Below, one piece after another: positions 46,835 to 55,910 of a DNA stretch of 64,000 nt. This DNA is from Sphingobium sp. JS3065 (GTDB taxonomy: Bacteria; Pseudomonadota; Alphaproteobacteria; Sphingomonadales; Sphingomonadaceae): the NCBI RefSeq assembly GCF_026427355.1, contig NZ_CP102664.1, positions 2,294,001 to 2,358,000 of the forward strand. The letters run 5' to 3'. The translations under genes were made by a program, and so were the position numbers. The notes under the pieces were generated by a model. The model ran no database searches. It was not told the origin of the DNA and saw nothing but the letters and a program-made list of their open reading frames with translations. Numbering within the stretch: position 1 is the first letter of the stretch; every line of letters begins with the position of its first letter.

Positions 46835-47197
46835 TCAAGCCTTGGCGTCCAGCAACACCTCGAAACCGCCATAGATCAGCCGCGCGCCGATGAAGGGCAT
46901 ATCCTCCCCCTCCTTCGGCTGCATCCGGGGGTCGTTCATGACCTTCTCCGCGCCTGCGTCGCGCGTTTCCTTGTCGGGCCATTCGATCCAGGAAAAGACG
47001 ACATCCTCATCCTCCTCCGCGATGACGGCGGTGCGGAAGTCGTTGACCTTGCCCGGCTTGATGTCGTTCGCCCAGCATTCCACGATCCGCAGCGCGCCAT
47101 GTTCGATGAAGATCGGCGCGGCATAGGCCGCCACTTCCCTGTACCGTTCCTTGTTGCCCTTCGGCACCGGGATCACGAAACCGTCCATATAGCTCAT
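46835..47197 (-). CDS. DUF1428 family protein
   Basis: A 120-residue protein from ATG 47197 with AGGAGAG upstream. MSYMDGFVIPVPKGNKERY, FIEHGALRIVECWANDI and FSWIEWPDKETRDAGAEKVM are typical of DUF1428 (YbaA-like), a dimeric ferredoxin-like alpha-beta fold of unknown function. It is the first gene of the DUF1428-VOC-VOC-SRPBCC run, so the promoter should lie in 47198-47420. That gap shows no clear motif. Confidence 0.88.
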   Translation of the reverse strand: MSYMDGFVIPVPKGNKERYREVAAYAAPIFIEHGALRIVECWANDIKPGKVNDFRTAVIAEEDEDVVFSWIEWPDKETRDAGAEKVMNDPRMQPKEGEDMPFIGARLIYGGFEVLLDAKA

Positions 47198-47420
47198 GAC
47201 GTCTCTCCTCATGAAAGGCAGAGTGCAGGCGCCCCCCCTGGCTGGTGGCCGCCATCGCCGCCTCGACATCCGCCCGGCTCGCTTCGCTCAACGCCAGCAG
47301 CACGTGCGCGGTTGCATGCGCGTCGGGGATTTGCGCGGCGCCGCGCCCACCGCCTCGTGAAAGGCTGTTGCCAGGATAGGAGGCTGGCTCCGCCTCTGCA
47401 AGCGGCGGCGGGCGCTTCGT

Positions 47421-48161
47421 TCAATGCCCCGCGTTCAGCACCCCGAACACCTGGTCGAATTCACCGCGCCGCTCCGCTTCGCGCAGGAACTTCACCCGCT
47501 CGACGCAGATTTCCTCCAGCGCGGGTTCCTGCCGCAGCAGCCCCATGACCTCCGCGATAAATTCGTCCAGCGGCATCATCTGCGGGTTTTCCGCATGCCC
47601 CGGCATCAGGTCGGTCTGCACGCCCGGCGGCGCCAGTTCGATCACTTCGACGCCGGTCCCCTTGAGCTGCCAGCGCATCGACTGCGACCAGCTATGGAGC
47701 GCCGCCTTGGTCGCGCTATAGGTCGGCGTCGCCGCCAGCGGGACAAAGGCCAGGCCCGACGTCACCGTCATCAGCGTCGCGGCGGGCTGCGCCAGCAGAT
47801 GCGGCAACAGGGCATGGGTCAGCCGGATCGGCCCCAGCAAATTGGTGACGACGGTCGCCTCCGCGATGGCCAGGTCGATCCGGTCCTCCACCACCATGAT
47901 CCCGGCATTGTGGATCACGACGTTGAGCGCCGGGAAATCCGCGACCAGCCTGTCGGCAAAGGCCGCGATCGCCGCCGCGTCCCCCATATCGACGGTCAAA
48001 GCCGCCATGCCCGGATGATCCGCCACGACGGCATCCAAAGCCGCCTGCCGCCGTCCGGCGATGATCACCTGATTGCCGGCCGCATATAATTCATGGGCCA
48101 GCGCCGCGCCGATGCCCGATCCGCCGCCGGTGATGAGGATGGTGTTGCCGCTTTTCCGCAT
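47421..48161 (-). CDS. Short-chain dehydrogenase/reductase
   Basis: A 246-residue SDR from ATG 48161, with AGGAG 8 nt upstream. NTILITGGGSGIGAALAHEL is the NAD(P)-binding TGxxxGIG, VVIHNAGIM the NAG motif, and TVTSGLAFVPLAATPTYSATKAALHSW supplies the catalytic Ser, Tyr and Lys. It resembles the DltE/YdfG-like oxidoreductases. The substrate is unknown. It is divergent from an HxlR-type regulator with a 102-nt shared gap, which suggests direct control by that regulator. Confidence 0.9.
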   Translation of the reverse strand: MRKSGNTILITGGGSGIGAALAHELYAAGNQVIIAGRRQAALDAVVADHPGMAALTVDMGDAAAIAAFADRLVADFPALNVVIHNAGIMVVEDRIDLAIAEATVVTNLLGPIRLTHALLPHLLAQPAATLMTVTSGLAFVPLAATPTYSATKAALHSWSQSMRWQLKGTGVEVIELAPPGVQTDLMPGHAENPQMMPLDEFIAEVMGLLRQEPALEEICVERVKFLREAERRGEFDQVFGVLNAGH

Positions 48162-48263
48162 GGGTCGTCTCCTTTGAAGCCATGATGTGACCGGCAATTT
48201 ATGCCTTTACTCTCTTTTGGAAAGAAGGCACCATAAAGTTCTATACATACCGGAAAGTGAGAA

Positions 48264-48698
48264 ATGGAAAATCCGCTGGAAAAGCGCTTCGCTCCCCATG
48301 AAATCGCCGAAGCGGAAGCCTTTATCGAGGCCAATCCCGAAGCGCCGCTCGACCCGCGAATCGAGCGACTCGTGAACGACCTGATCGGCCGCATCGCCGA
48401 CAAATGGACGTTGCTGGTCCTGGAACTGCTGGAGGAAAAGGGCACGTTGCGCTTCACCCGCATCGCGGAACAGGTGGAGGGCATCAGCCAGAAGATGCTG
48501 ACCCAGACGCTGCGCCAGATGGAGCGCGACGGCCTTGTCACCCGCACGGTTCATCCCGTCGTGCCGCCGCGCGTCGACTATGCGCTGACGCCGCTCGGCA
48601 ACAGCCTGAGCGCCGCATTTTGCGGCGTCTGGGTGTGGGCGGAGCGCCATCTGGAAGCGGTGGAGGAATCGCGCCGCCGGTTCGACACGCGCGACTGA
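48264..48698 (+). CDS. HxlR-family transcriptional regulator
   Basis: A 144-residue protein with the HxlR winged helix (IADKWTLLVLELLEEKGTLRF, then ISQKMLTQTLRQMERDGLVTR, then PPRVDYALTPLGNSL). It has no Cys at the N-terminal redox position found in HypR or YodB; its only Cys lies near the C-terminus (AAFCGVW). It is divergent from the SDR gene, and the AT-rich intergenic region (48162-48263) probably holds its operator. The inducer is unknown. It ends 3 nt before the convergent lipoprotein stop. Confidence 0.9.
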   Translation: MENPLEKRFAPHEIAEAEAFIEANPEAPLDPRIERLVNDLIGRIADKWTLLVLELLEEKGTLRFTRIAEQVEGISQKMLTQTLRQMERDGLVTRTVHPVVPPRVDYALTPLGNSLSAAFCGVWVWAERHLEAVEESRRRFDTRD

Positions 48699-48701
48699 CA
48701 G

Positions 48702-49541
48702 CTATTCCACCGGAACGAACGTCTCGCGCATGGGCGTCAGCGGGAATGTCGGCACCTCGATCCGCACCGGCGTGCCCGGCGCCATGGCCGATGGCGGCGT
48801 CATAGCGCCCACACCGGGCACGAAGCCGGACGCGACTTCCCTGGGCGCCATCGGCGGCGGCGGCAGCGGCGTGGGCGACACCACCACCGTCACCGTTCCG
48901 CCGAAGCGCGACTGCCACTCCGCCAGACGCTTCAGATAATCGGCATAGGCGGCGTAGAAATCCTGGAACGGCTTTTCCAGCGTCGTCAGCGCTTCGGGCG
49001 CATAGGCCAGCAACTGGCTGGAGGGCATGGCGAGGATCTTCGCGCCGACGTCGATCGCCACCGGACAGAAGCTTTTCGTCACCGGCGGCAGGGCGAAGAA
49101 ATTATAGACGACGGTGTTCAGCAACTCCCGCGCCTTCAACCCGCCTGTCCCGTAGGCGGCCAGATAATTGCGGTCGACCGCCGCATTCGCCTCCCGCAGC
49201 GCCGCCTGATGCACATGCAATATCCGGTTATATTGGATGCGGGCCGGTTCGTTGACGCCATAACAGGATAATGCCGCCACGTTCAGCGCCATGCGCACGT
49301 GCCAGAGTGCCGTATTGGCCGTGACGCCGCGATTGGGGGTCAGATAGCTGCCGTCCGCCGCAACCTCCGGAATGCTCATCTCCTCGACCGCGCCCATGGG
49401 CGGCAGCGGCTTGATCGTCGGCACGACTGGCGGCGGCGGCGTGGGCGGGGCCTTCTTCGGCGTGGAACAGCCGGCGACCAGCGCGAGCGCCGTCACGGAT
49501 GCAAGTTCAAAAAAACGGCGAACGACGGGTCGCGACGGCAC
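48702..49541 (-). CDS. Hypothetical lipoprotein, proline-rich
   Basis: A 279-residue protein with a lipoprotein signal (FELASVTALALVAGCS, lipobox Cys at about 25), a Pro-rich linker, a helical central domain containing two or three Cys (LSCYGVNEPARIQYN; TKSFCPVAIDVG), and another Pro-rich tail. It would be anchored in a membrane facing the periplasm. I do not recognise a family. It converges on the HxlR gene. About 110 nt separate it from the nitronate monooxygenase-like gene. Confidence 0.7.
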   Translation of the reverse strand: MPSRPVVRRFFELASVTALALVAGCSTPKKAPPTPPPPVVPTIKPLPPMGAVEEMSIPEVAADGSYLTPNRGVTANTALWHVRMALNVAALSCYGVNEPARIQYNRILHVHQAALREANAAVDRNYLAAYGTGGLKARELLNTVVYNFFALPPVTKSFCPVAIDVGAKILAMPSSQLLAYAPEALTTLEKPFQDFYAAYADYLKRLAEWQSRFGGTVTVVVSPTPLPPPPMAPREVASGFVPGVGAMTPPSAMAPGTPVRIEVPTFPLTPMRETFVPVE

Positions 49542-49654
49542 CCTGAAATCCCTCGATCATTATCCGGACAGAACAAACTCATGGCAAAGCCATGCGTTCC
49601 TGGCGACCGAGACAAGGCTCGGTTCGTCCGGGGAGGGATTCGCCTCGTCCTGTT

Positions 49655-50680
49655 TTAGCCGCGCCGCTCCAGCGCCACCGCCGCTTCGTCCATCAACTGG
49701 GCGATGATGTCGGCCACCGGTTCCTCCCTGGCGACCATGCCGACCGACTGCCCGGCCATCAGCGACCCGCCCTCGACATCGCCGTCGATCACCGCGCGGC
49801 GCAGCGCACCTGCCCAATAATGTTCGATCTGCAACTGCGCCTCGCCCATGTCGACCGCGCCGCTGTCGAGCAGATTGGCGACTTCCCGCTGCTTGACCGT
49901 AAAGGCCTCGGTGCCCGCATTTTTGAGCGCGCGCACCGGAATGACCGGCAGCCGGGGATCGATCTGCACGCTGGCAATCGCGTCGCGGGCCGAAGCGCGG
50001 AAGAAGGCCTTCTTGAAATTGGGATGAGCGATGCTTTCGGTCGCGCAGGCGAAGCGGGTGCCGAGTTGCACGCCCGCCGCGCCCATTTCCAGATAGCCCG
50101 CGATCAGCTCGCCGCGCCCGATGCCGCCCGCGACAAACACCGGCAATTGAGACGCCATTTCCGGCAGGATTTCCTGCGCCAGCACGCTGGTCGACACGGG
50201 GCCGATATGGCCGCCCGCCTCCATCCCCTCGATCACCAGCGCGTCGACGCCCGACCGCGCCAGCTTCTTCGCCAGCGCCAGCGCCGGAGCAAAGCAGATC
50301 AGCTTCGCGCCGCCCCCTCCTGCTCTTGGCGCCTTGATCGCCTCTATGCTGCCCTTGGGCGGCAGGCCCCCGGCCAGCACCACATGGCCGACCTCATGCC
50401 GGGCGCAGACATCGATCAGGTCGAAAAGCTGCGGATGCATGGTGATCAGATTGACGCCGAACGGCTTGGAGGTCAGCGCCTTGGTCGCCGCAATCTCCCT
50501 GTCGAGCAGGTCCGGCGTCATCGCGCCGCAGGCGATCACGCCAAAGCCGCCCGCATTGGAGATGGCCGCGACCAGATGCCGCTCCGACACCCAACTCATC
50601 GCCCCGCACAGGATCGCGACATCGCAGCCCAGAAATTCAGTGCCGCGAGCCATCAGGGAAGCGAGTTTGGCGTTCGTCAT
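49655..50680 (-). CDS. Nitronate monooxygenase-like flavoenzyme
   Basis: A 341-residue FMN TIM-barrel protein. AILCGAMSWVSERHLVAAISNAGGFGVIA matches the N-terminal half of the NMO/FabK superfamily, VIEGMEAGGHIGP includes the family His, and VFVAGGIGRGELIAGYLEMGAAGVQLGTRF binds FMN phosphate. It may oxidise alkyl nitronates or act as an enoyl-reductase-like enzyme. The ATG at 50680 is preferred over 50692; neither has a strong ribosome site. A repeat C block lies upstream. Confidence 0.85.
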   Translation of the reverse strand: MTNAKLASLMARGTEFLGCDVAILCGAMSWVSERHLVAAISNAGGFGVIACGAMTPDLLDREIAATKALTSKPFGVNLITMHPQLFDLIDVCARHEVGHVVLAGGLPPKGSIEAIKAPRAGGGGAKLICFAPALALAKKLARSGVDALVIEGMEAGGHIGPVSTSVLAQEILPEMASQLPVFVAGGIGRGELIAGYLEMGAAGVQLGTRFACATESIAHPNFKKAFFRASARDAIASVQIDPRLPVIPVRALKNAGTEAFTVKQREVANLLDSGAVDMGEAQLQIEHYWAGALRRAVIDGDVEGGSLMAGQSVGMVAREEPVADIIAQLMDEAAVALERRG

Positions 50681-50702
50681 AGTTGGTTCCATCGAATCAA
50701 AA

Positions 50703-50828
50703 GCCCCTCCCTTTCATGGGAGGGGTTGGGGTGGGTCGGCGCGCCAGCGCCGTCCCCAGCTATCCGGTCAGGGTAGAGGCTCGCTAACGCTCGCACCCAC
50801 CCCTAGCCCCTCCCTGGGAGGGAGGGGA
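50703..50828. repeat. Extragenic repeat C, copy 2
   Basis: Between the NMO-like gene and lysC: CCCCTCCCTTTCATGGGAGG, GGCGCGCCAGCGCC, then GAGGCTCGCTAACGCTCGCA and CCCCTCCCTGGGAGGGAGGG. The centre matches the block at 26681-26782. Confidence 0.7.
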
Positions 50829-50835
50829 ACAGTTT

Positions 50836-52101
50836 TTACCCGACCGGCGCGTCCAGACCGTAGGCGGTGTGCAGCACGCGCACCGCCAGTTCCGTCTCAT
50901 CCTCGTCGATCAGCACCGAAACCTTGATCTCGCTGGTCGAGATGGCGAGGATGTTGATCCCGCGATCGGCCAGCGCCTGGAACATGGCCGAAGCCACGCC
51001 GGCATGGCTCTTCATGCCGACGCCGACCACCGACACTTTCGCCACCTTCGTATCGGGGATCACCCGGTTGAAGCCGATCACGTCCTTCTGGCCTTCCAGC
51101 ACGTCCAGCGCCCGCGCCAGGTCCGCGCCCGGCACGGTGAAGGTCACGTCCGTCTCGCCCTTGTCGCGGCCGACATTCTGGATGATCATGTCGACGTTGA
51201 TCGCGGCGGCGGCCAGCGGCCCGAAGATGTGCGCCACCGCGCCCGGACGGTCCGGCACGCGGGTCAGGGTGATCTTCGCCTCATTCTTGTCATGGGCGAT
51301 GCCGGTGATGAGCTGACGTTCCATCTTGTCTTCCTTGAGCTTGGCTTCCAGTTCCTCCTCGCTGACGATCAGCGTGCCGGGGAGGTCGTCCTGGGTAGGA
51401 TCATCGAAGGAGGAAAGCACCTGCACGACCACGCCTTCCTTCATGGCGAGGCCGACCGAGCGGGTCTGGAGCACCTTGGCCCCGACCGAGGCCAGTTCCA
51501 GCATTTCCTCATAAGTGACGAGGTCGAGCTTGCGCGCCCGCGCCACGATGCGGGGATCGGTAGTGTAGACGCCGTCGACATCGGTATAGATGTCGCAGCG
51601 ATCCGCCTTCAAGGCCGCCGCCACGGCCACGGCCGAGGTGTCCGAACCGCCCCGGCCCAGGGTCGATATGCGGCCATCCTCCATCATGCCCTGGAAGCCG
51701 GGGATGACCGCGACCGTGCCCGATGCCATCGACGCGAGCAGATCGGTCGTGTCGATCTCCCCGATGCGCGCCTTGGCATGGGCTTCGTTGGTGCGGATCG
51801 GCAGCTGCCAGCCCAGCCAACTGCGCGCGTCCACGCCCATCGCCTTCAGCGTCATGGCGAGCAGGCCGCTCGTCACCTGCTCGCCGCTGGCGACGACCAC
51901 GTCATATTCAGCCGGATCGTAAAGCGGCGAGGCTTCCTTGCAGAATCCGACCAGCCGGTCCGTCTCGCCCGCCATGGCGGACACGACGACGGCGACTTCA
52001 TGGCCCTGCTCCACGACATGTTTGACGCGCGCGGCCACGTTGCGAATTCGCTCCATCCCCGCCATGGAGGTGCCGCCGAATTTCATCACGATGCGCGCCA
52101 T
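50836..52101 (-). CDS. lysC: Aspartate kinase
   Basis: A 421-residue protein from ATG 52101. The N-terminal kinase domain begins ARIVMKFGGTSMAGMERIRN and includes LGRGGSDTSAVAVAAAL and DVDGVYTTDPRI. Two C-terminal ACT domains follow (KITLTRVPDRPGAVAHIF; VSVVGVGMKSHAGVASAMF). It phosphorylates aspartate, the entry to lysine, threonine, methionine and diaminopimelate synthesis, with feedback through the ACT domains. It is divergent from ubiG over 162 nt. A repeat C block lies downstream. Confidence 0.97.
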   Translation of the reverse strand: MARIVMKFGGTSMAGMERIRNVAARVKHVVEQGHEVAVVVSAMAGETDRLVGFCKEASPLYDPAEYDVVVASGEQVTSGLLAMTLKAMGVDARSWLGWQLPIRTNEAHAKARIGEIDTTDLLASMASGTVAVIPGFQGMMEDGRISTLGRGGSDTSAVAVAAALKADRCDIYTDVDGVYTTDPRIVARARKLDLVTYEEMLELASVGAKVLQTRSVGLAMKEGVVVQVLSSFDDPTQDDLPGTLIVSEEELEAKLKEDKMERQLITGIAHDKNEAKITLTRVPDRPGAVAHIFGPLAAAAINVDMIIQNVGRDKGETDVTFTVPGADLARALDVLEGQKDVIGFNRVIPDTKVAKVSVVGVGMKSHAGVASAMFQALADRGINILAISTSEIKVSVLIDEDETELAVRVLHTAYGLDAPVG

Positions 52102-52263
52102 TTGCCTGTCGAGCCTGCCTGATTGTAAGAAAGAAAATATCGCCCCACAGGGCAAAAACGGCGCCGCTATAGCAGCAGCGGCGAATATGGCAACCTCACC
52201 CGCAAAGCGCATATGGCGCGGAGCATATGGCGCGGATGGGCGGACGCTGGTAGCAGGACCATT

Positions 52264-53001
52264 ATGGCGAACACAGCTTCCAACACCATCGACCCCCGCG
52301 AAGCCGCGCATTTCGGCAGCATGGCCGCCGACTGGTGGGATCCAAAGGGCAGCAGCGCCATGCTGCACAAACTCAACCCCGTGCGCCTGCGCTATATCCG
52401 CGACGCCGTCGACCGGCATTGGCCGGGGCATGACCAGAGCTTCCACCCTCTCGCGGGCAGGCGGGCACTGGATGTGGGTTGCGGCGCGGGATTGCTCTCC
52501 GAACCGCTGGCGCGCATGGGGGCGACCCTGACGGCGCTCGACGCGGCGGAGGAGAATATCGCGGTGGCGCGCAGCCATGCCGACGGGCAAGGCCTCGCCA
52601 TCGATTATCGCGCGACCCCGGTGGAGCAGTTGGAGGAAAGCGGCTTCGACCTCGTCACATCGATGGAAGTGATCGAGCATGTCGCGGATCCTGCCGCCTT
52701 CATCGCCGCCCTGGCGCAAAAGCTGGCGCCGGACGGCCTGCTGATCCTCTCGACCCCTAACCGCACGCCGCTGTCCCGGCTGGCCATGATCACCATCGGC
52801 GAAAGCATCGGCGGCATTCCCAAGGGCACGCACGACTGGCGCAAATTCCTGAATCCTGAGGAATTGACGAAGCTGCTGGAAGATGCGGGTCTGGAAGTCA
52901 CCGACAGTAGCGGCCTCAGCTTCACGCCCGCCAAGGGCTTCATCCTGTCGCCCAACAAGGCGATCAACTATCTGCTGACCGCCCGCCATCGGCGGAGGTG
53001 A
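52264..53001 (+). CDS. ubiG: Ubiquinone biosynthesis O-methyltransferase
   Basis: A 245-residue protein from ATG 52264. It has AAHFGSMAADWWDPKGSSAMLHKLNPVR (the UbiG start), the SAM motif ALDVGCGAGLLSEPLARMGA, VTSMEVIEHVADP and NRTPLSRLAMITIGE. It performs both O-methylations in ubiquinone synthesis at the inner-membrane face. The frame could extend upstream to 52213, but the ATTATGGCG start matches the family. It is divergent from lysC. Confidence 0.95.
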   Translation: MANTASNTIDPREAAHFGSMAADWWDPKGSSAMLHKLNPVRLRYIRDAVDRHWPGHDQSFHPLAGRRALDVGCGAGLLSEPLARMGATLTALDAAEENIAVARSHADGQGLAIDYRATPVEQLEESGFDLVTSMEVIEHVADPAAFIAALAQKLAPDGLLILSTPNRTPLSRLAMITIGESIGGIPKGTHDWRKFLNPEELTKLLEDAGLEVTDSSGLSFTPAKGFILSPNKAINYLLTARHRRR

Positions 53002-53133
53002 AGGCGCGCCGCCTTATCCGGACCGGCAAACCGGAGTTGAAGCGAAGGGAACGCAGCGGGGACTGAAAAGCGCTCCGGGGCCTGAGTGCCCCCATGCCGC
53101 GCTCCCCCAAAAGGCGCGGCACCTCTCCAACTC

Positions 53134-53853
53134 TCAGCTTACAGGCTTCGCCACCGCCACCAGCGTCGGTTGCGCATCCGACGCGGCGTCATTCGTCACC
53201 GCGTTGGCCGCACCGGGCTGGGTCTTGAGGCTCGCCGCAGCCGACTGGAGCGCGACCGCAGCCGCCTCCAGCGCGGCCGCGGCGGATTGCGGCGTGACCG
53301 GCGGCGGCGCTGCCGCCTCGGCCACTGCCGTCGGCGTCACCGGATCGCTCACCGGAACCGCCGCCACAGCGGTCGTCAATGCACATATTTCGCCAACCCC
53401 CGCCGGTTTTTCCGAGAAATTCCGGGCCAGCATCGGAAGCTCATTTTCACCGGCATTGGTCGCCAAGGTCAGCAAGGTATCGGCCATCTGGCAGAAACCC
53501 GCTGTTTGAACGCCATCGACATGACTATTGGCAAGCCTGGTTATGAAGTCGTCATAAGCACGCTGCCCGTCGGCTATGCCATTTTCACGCATGAAACGCA
53601 GTTTCAGCGCGCTATTATATTTATCGGCGCTTCCCATTCTTTCATTAAATTTATCATATTTCGCCGTTATTTCGCTATTGGTCGACCGGCATTTCAGCGA
53701 TCCCAGCATCAGCATGATCTGCAGATCTCTGACTCGCGCCGCTTCGACTTCATAGGATTGCCAGCACTGTGCCTCCCCCGCAGACGCAGCACCGCCAAAA
53801 AAGAGCGCGACGAAACAACTGGCGGCACCCGCCGCCATCCTCAACCTAGACAT
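53134..53853 (-). CDS. Hypothetical exported protein with Ala/Pro-rich tail
   Basis: A 239-residue protein with signal peptide (RMAAGAASCFVALFFGGAASAG), a helical domain containing four Cys (EAQCWQSYEVEAA; SLKCRSTNSEI; AGFCQMADTLL; GEICALT) that could form disulfides in the periplasm, and a low-complexity Ala/Val/Pro tail. The central part has lower GC than its surroundings. No family is recognised. It is convergent with ubiG. The downstream 190 nt before the CitE-like gene are AT-rich without clear motifs. Confidence 0.65.
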   Translation of the reverse strand: MSRLRMAAGAASCFVALFFGGAASAGEAQCWQSYEVEAARVRDLQIMLMLGSLKCRSTNSEITAKYDKFNERMGSADKYNSALKLRFMRENGIADGQRAYDDFITRLANSHVDGVQTAGFCQMADTLLTLATNAGENELPMLARNFSEKPAGVGEICALTTAVAAVPVSDPVTPTAVAEAAAPPPVTPQSAAAALEAAAVALQSAAASLKTQPGAANAVTNDAASDAQPTLVAVAKPVS

Positions 53854-54046
53854 GATGGACCTCGCAGAATCGGCTGGACCCCGCAGATTGAATATTAACA
53901 GTTTGCCACAAAAATGCCATTAATTATTTGTTGACAGTGACATTTATGACGCATCCGGAAGCATCGCGGAATTACGTCCTTTCATCGACATCCCGCTATC
54001 AAATAACCATTATCCATCCGGATAACTTCATCGCGCGGGGGAGCGG

Positions 54047-54862
54047 CTAATTCGTCACAGCCTCGGCCCTGGCGATCAGCGCCCTGGCTTCCTCCACATG
54101 CATGCTTTCGATCATGCGTCCCTCGAAGCGCTCGGCGCCGCCGGTCGCCGCCTCGATCAGCCGGCGCGCATCCGCCACGGCCTGGGGATCGGGACCGAAC
54201 ACCTGATTGGCGACCGGCACCTGGCTCGGGTGGATCAGCGTCTTGCCGTCAAAGCCCAGAACATGCCCCGCCGCGCATTCGCTTTCGAACCCGGCCTCAT
54301 CGTCCAGCCGATTGAACACCCCGTCGAACACCGCGATCCGGGCTGCCCGCGCCGCCAATATGGCCGATTGCAGGGACAGCGCCAGACCGTCCCGTCCGGC
54401 AGACGGCGGAATTCCCAGATCCTGCCGCAGATCGTTATTGCCCATGAACAGCCCCGCGCAGCCCTCCGCCGCCGCGATCGCCTGTACCGCGACGACGCCC
54501 GCGGCGCTTTCGATCATCGCGATCACCGGTTTCTGGCAGACGCTGAACACATCCTTCACCTGCTTGGGCGTTTCCACCTTGGGCAGCACGACATAATCGA
54601 CGGCGGACCCTTTCAGCGCCACCATCTCCCGCCCATGCGACGGCGCGCCCTCGACATTGATGCGCACCGCCGCCAGACGCCCGCCAAAGCCTTCAGCCAC
54701 GGCTTCGACCGCATTGGCCAGCGCCTCTTCCTTGCGGTCGTCGGGCACCGCATCCTCCAGGTCCAGTATCACCATGTCGCAGGGCAAGGTCCGCGCCTTG
54801 GCGATGGCGCGGGGGTTGGACGCGGGCAGGAAAAGCAGCGATCGGGCGTGGCGCAACAACAT
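54047..54862 (-). CDS. HpcH/HpaI aldolase / CitE-like lyase beta subunit
   Basis: A 271-residue protein from ATG 54862. RSLLFLPASNPRAIAKARTL, DMVILDLEDAVPDDRKEEAL, VDYVVLPKVETPKQV, MIESAAGVVAVQAIA and FDGKTLIHPSQVPVAN are the CitE/CLYBL signature; Glu and Asp bind Mg. The family cleaves or forms acyl-CoA thioesters such as malyl-CoA. No citrate lyase alpha or gamma subunit is nearby, so it is probably a stand-alone malyl- or citramalyl-CoA lyase type. It is divergent from qmcA. Confidence 0.88.
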   Translation of the reverse strand: MLLRHARSLLFLPASNPRAIAKARTLPCDMVILDLEDAVPDDRKEEALANAVEAVAEGFGGRLAAVRINVEGAPSHGREMVALKGSAVDYVVLPKVETPKQVKDVFSVCQKPVIAMIESAAGVVAVQAIAAAEGCAGLFMGNNDLRQDLGIPPSAGRDGLALSLQSAILAARAARIAVFDGVFNRLDDEAGFESECAAGHVLGFDGKTLIHPSQVPVANQVFGPDPQAVADARRLIEAATGGAERFEGRMIESMHVEEARALIARAEAVTN

Positions 54863-54941
54863 GATGAAACTCCTATCACTTTGCCTTTCCCCATTCATGA
54901 TTTCGCGTCATAGTCCAAGCGGATTTCAGGGGAGGGCAGGC

Positions 54942-55910
54942 ATGCTGACGACATTCGCGCTGACAGTGACATTCCTGGTGCTCTTCTATCTGGCGGTGAG
55001 CGTCAAGGTCGTGCGCCAGGGCTATCAATATACCATCGAACGCTTCGGCCGCTTCACCGAAGTCGCGCGCCCCGGCCTGAATTTCTATCCCGCCTTCTTC
55101 TATGCCGTCGGGCGGAAGATCAACATGATGGAGCAGGTGGTCGACATTCCGGGGCAGGAAATCATCACCAAGGACAATGCCATGGTGTCGGTCGACGGCG
55201 TGGTGTTCTTCCAGGTGCTGGACGCGGCCAAGGCGGCCTATGAAGTGTCGGAACTCTATGTCGCGATCATGCAGCTCGCCACCACCAACCTGCGCACGGT
55301 GATGGGGTCGATGGACCTGGACGAAACCCTGTCCAAGCGCGACGAGATCAACGCCCGCCTGCTGTCGGTGGTCGATCACGCCACCAACGCATGGGGCATC
55401 AAGATCACCCGCGTCGAATTGAAGGACATCCGCCCGCCCGCCGACATCGTCAACGCCATGGGCCGCCAGATGAAGGCCGAACGCGAAAAGCGCGCCCTCA
55501 TCCTGGAATCGGAAGGCCTGCGCGCTTCGGAAATCCTGAAGGCCGAAGGACAGAAGCAGAGCCAGATACTGGAAGCCGAGGGCCGCCGCGAAGCCGCCTT
55601 CCGCGACGCCGAAGCCCGCGAGCGCGAGGCGGAGGCGGAAGCCAAGGCGACGCAGATGGTGTCGGACGCCATCGCGAACGGCAACGCGCAGGCGATCAAC
55701 TATTTCATCGCGCAAAAATATGTGGAGGCGGTGAGCCAGTTCGCCACCTCCCCCAATGCCAAGACGATCCTCTTCCCGGTCGAGGCGACCCAGTTGATCG
55801 GCACGCTGGGCGGCATCGGCGCGCTGGCGAAGGAGGCGCTGGGTGACGCGCCGCCGCCCCCAACGCCCACCGCGCCGCGCCGCGGCCCGTTCGGGCAGGC
55901 CCAGACATGA
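54942..55910 (+). CDS. qmcA: SPFH/band-7 membrane protein (QmcA-like)
   Basis: A 322-residue protein from ATG 54942. It has one N-terminal membrane helix (TFALTVTFLVLFYLAVSV), then the SPFH domain (VRQGYQYTIERFGRFTEVARPGL; NMMEQVVDIPGQEI). A long charged coiled coil follows (EREKRALILESEGLRASEIL; EAREREAEAEAK), with a Pro-rich tail. It forms membrane microdomain assemblies. It overlaps the NfeD-like gene by 4 nt (ATGA), the standard stomatin-NfeD pair. Confidence 0.93.
   Translation: MLTTFALTVTFLVLFYLAVSVKVVRQGYQYTIERFGRFTEVARPGLNFYPAFFYAVGRKINMMEQVVDIPGQEIITKDNAMVSVDGVVFFQVLDAAKAAYEVSELYVAIMQLATTNLRTVMGSMDLDETLSKRDEINARLLSVVDHATNAWGIKITRVELKDIRPPADIVNAMGRQMKAEREKRALILESEGLRASEILKAEGQKQSQILEAEGRREAAFRDAEAREREAEAEAKATQMVSDAIANGNAQAINYFIAQKYVEAVSQFATSPNAKTILFPVEATQLIGTLGGIGALAKEALGDAPPPPTPTAPRRGPFGQAQT

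Noticed and set aside
54876..55715. Long minus-strand open frame opposite qmcA
   Set aside because: Arg/His-rich translation typical of antisense frames in GC-rich DNA; the plus strand encodes a complete SPFH protein.
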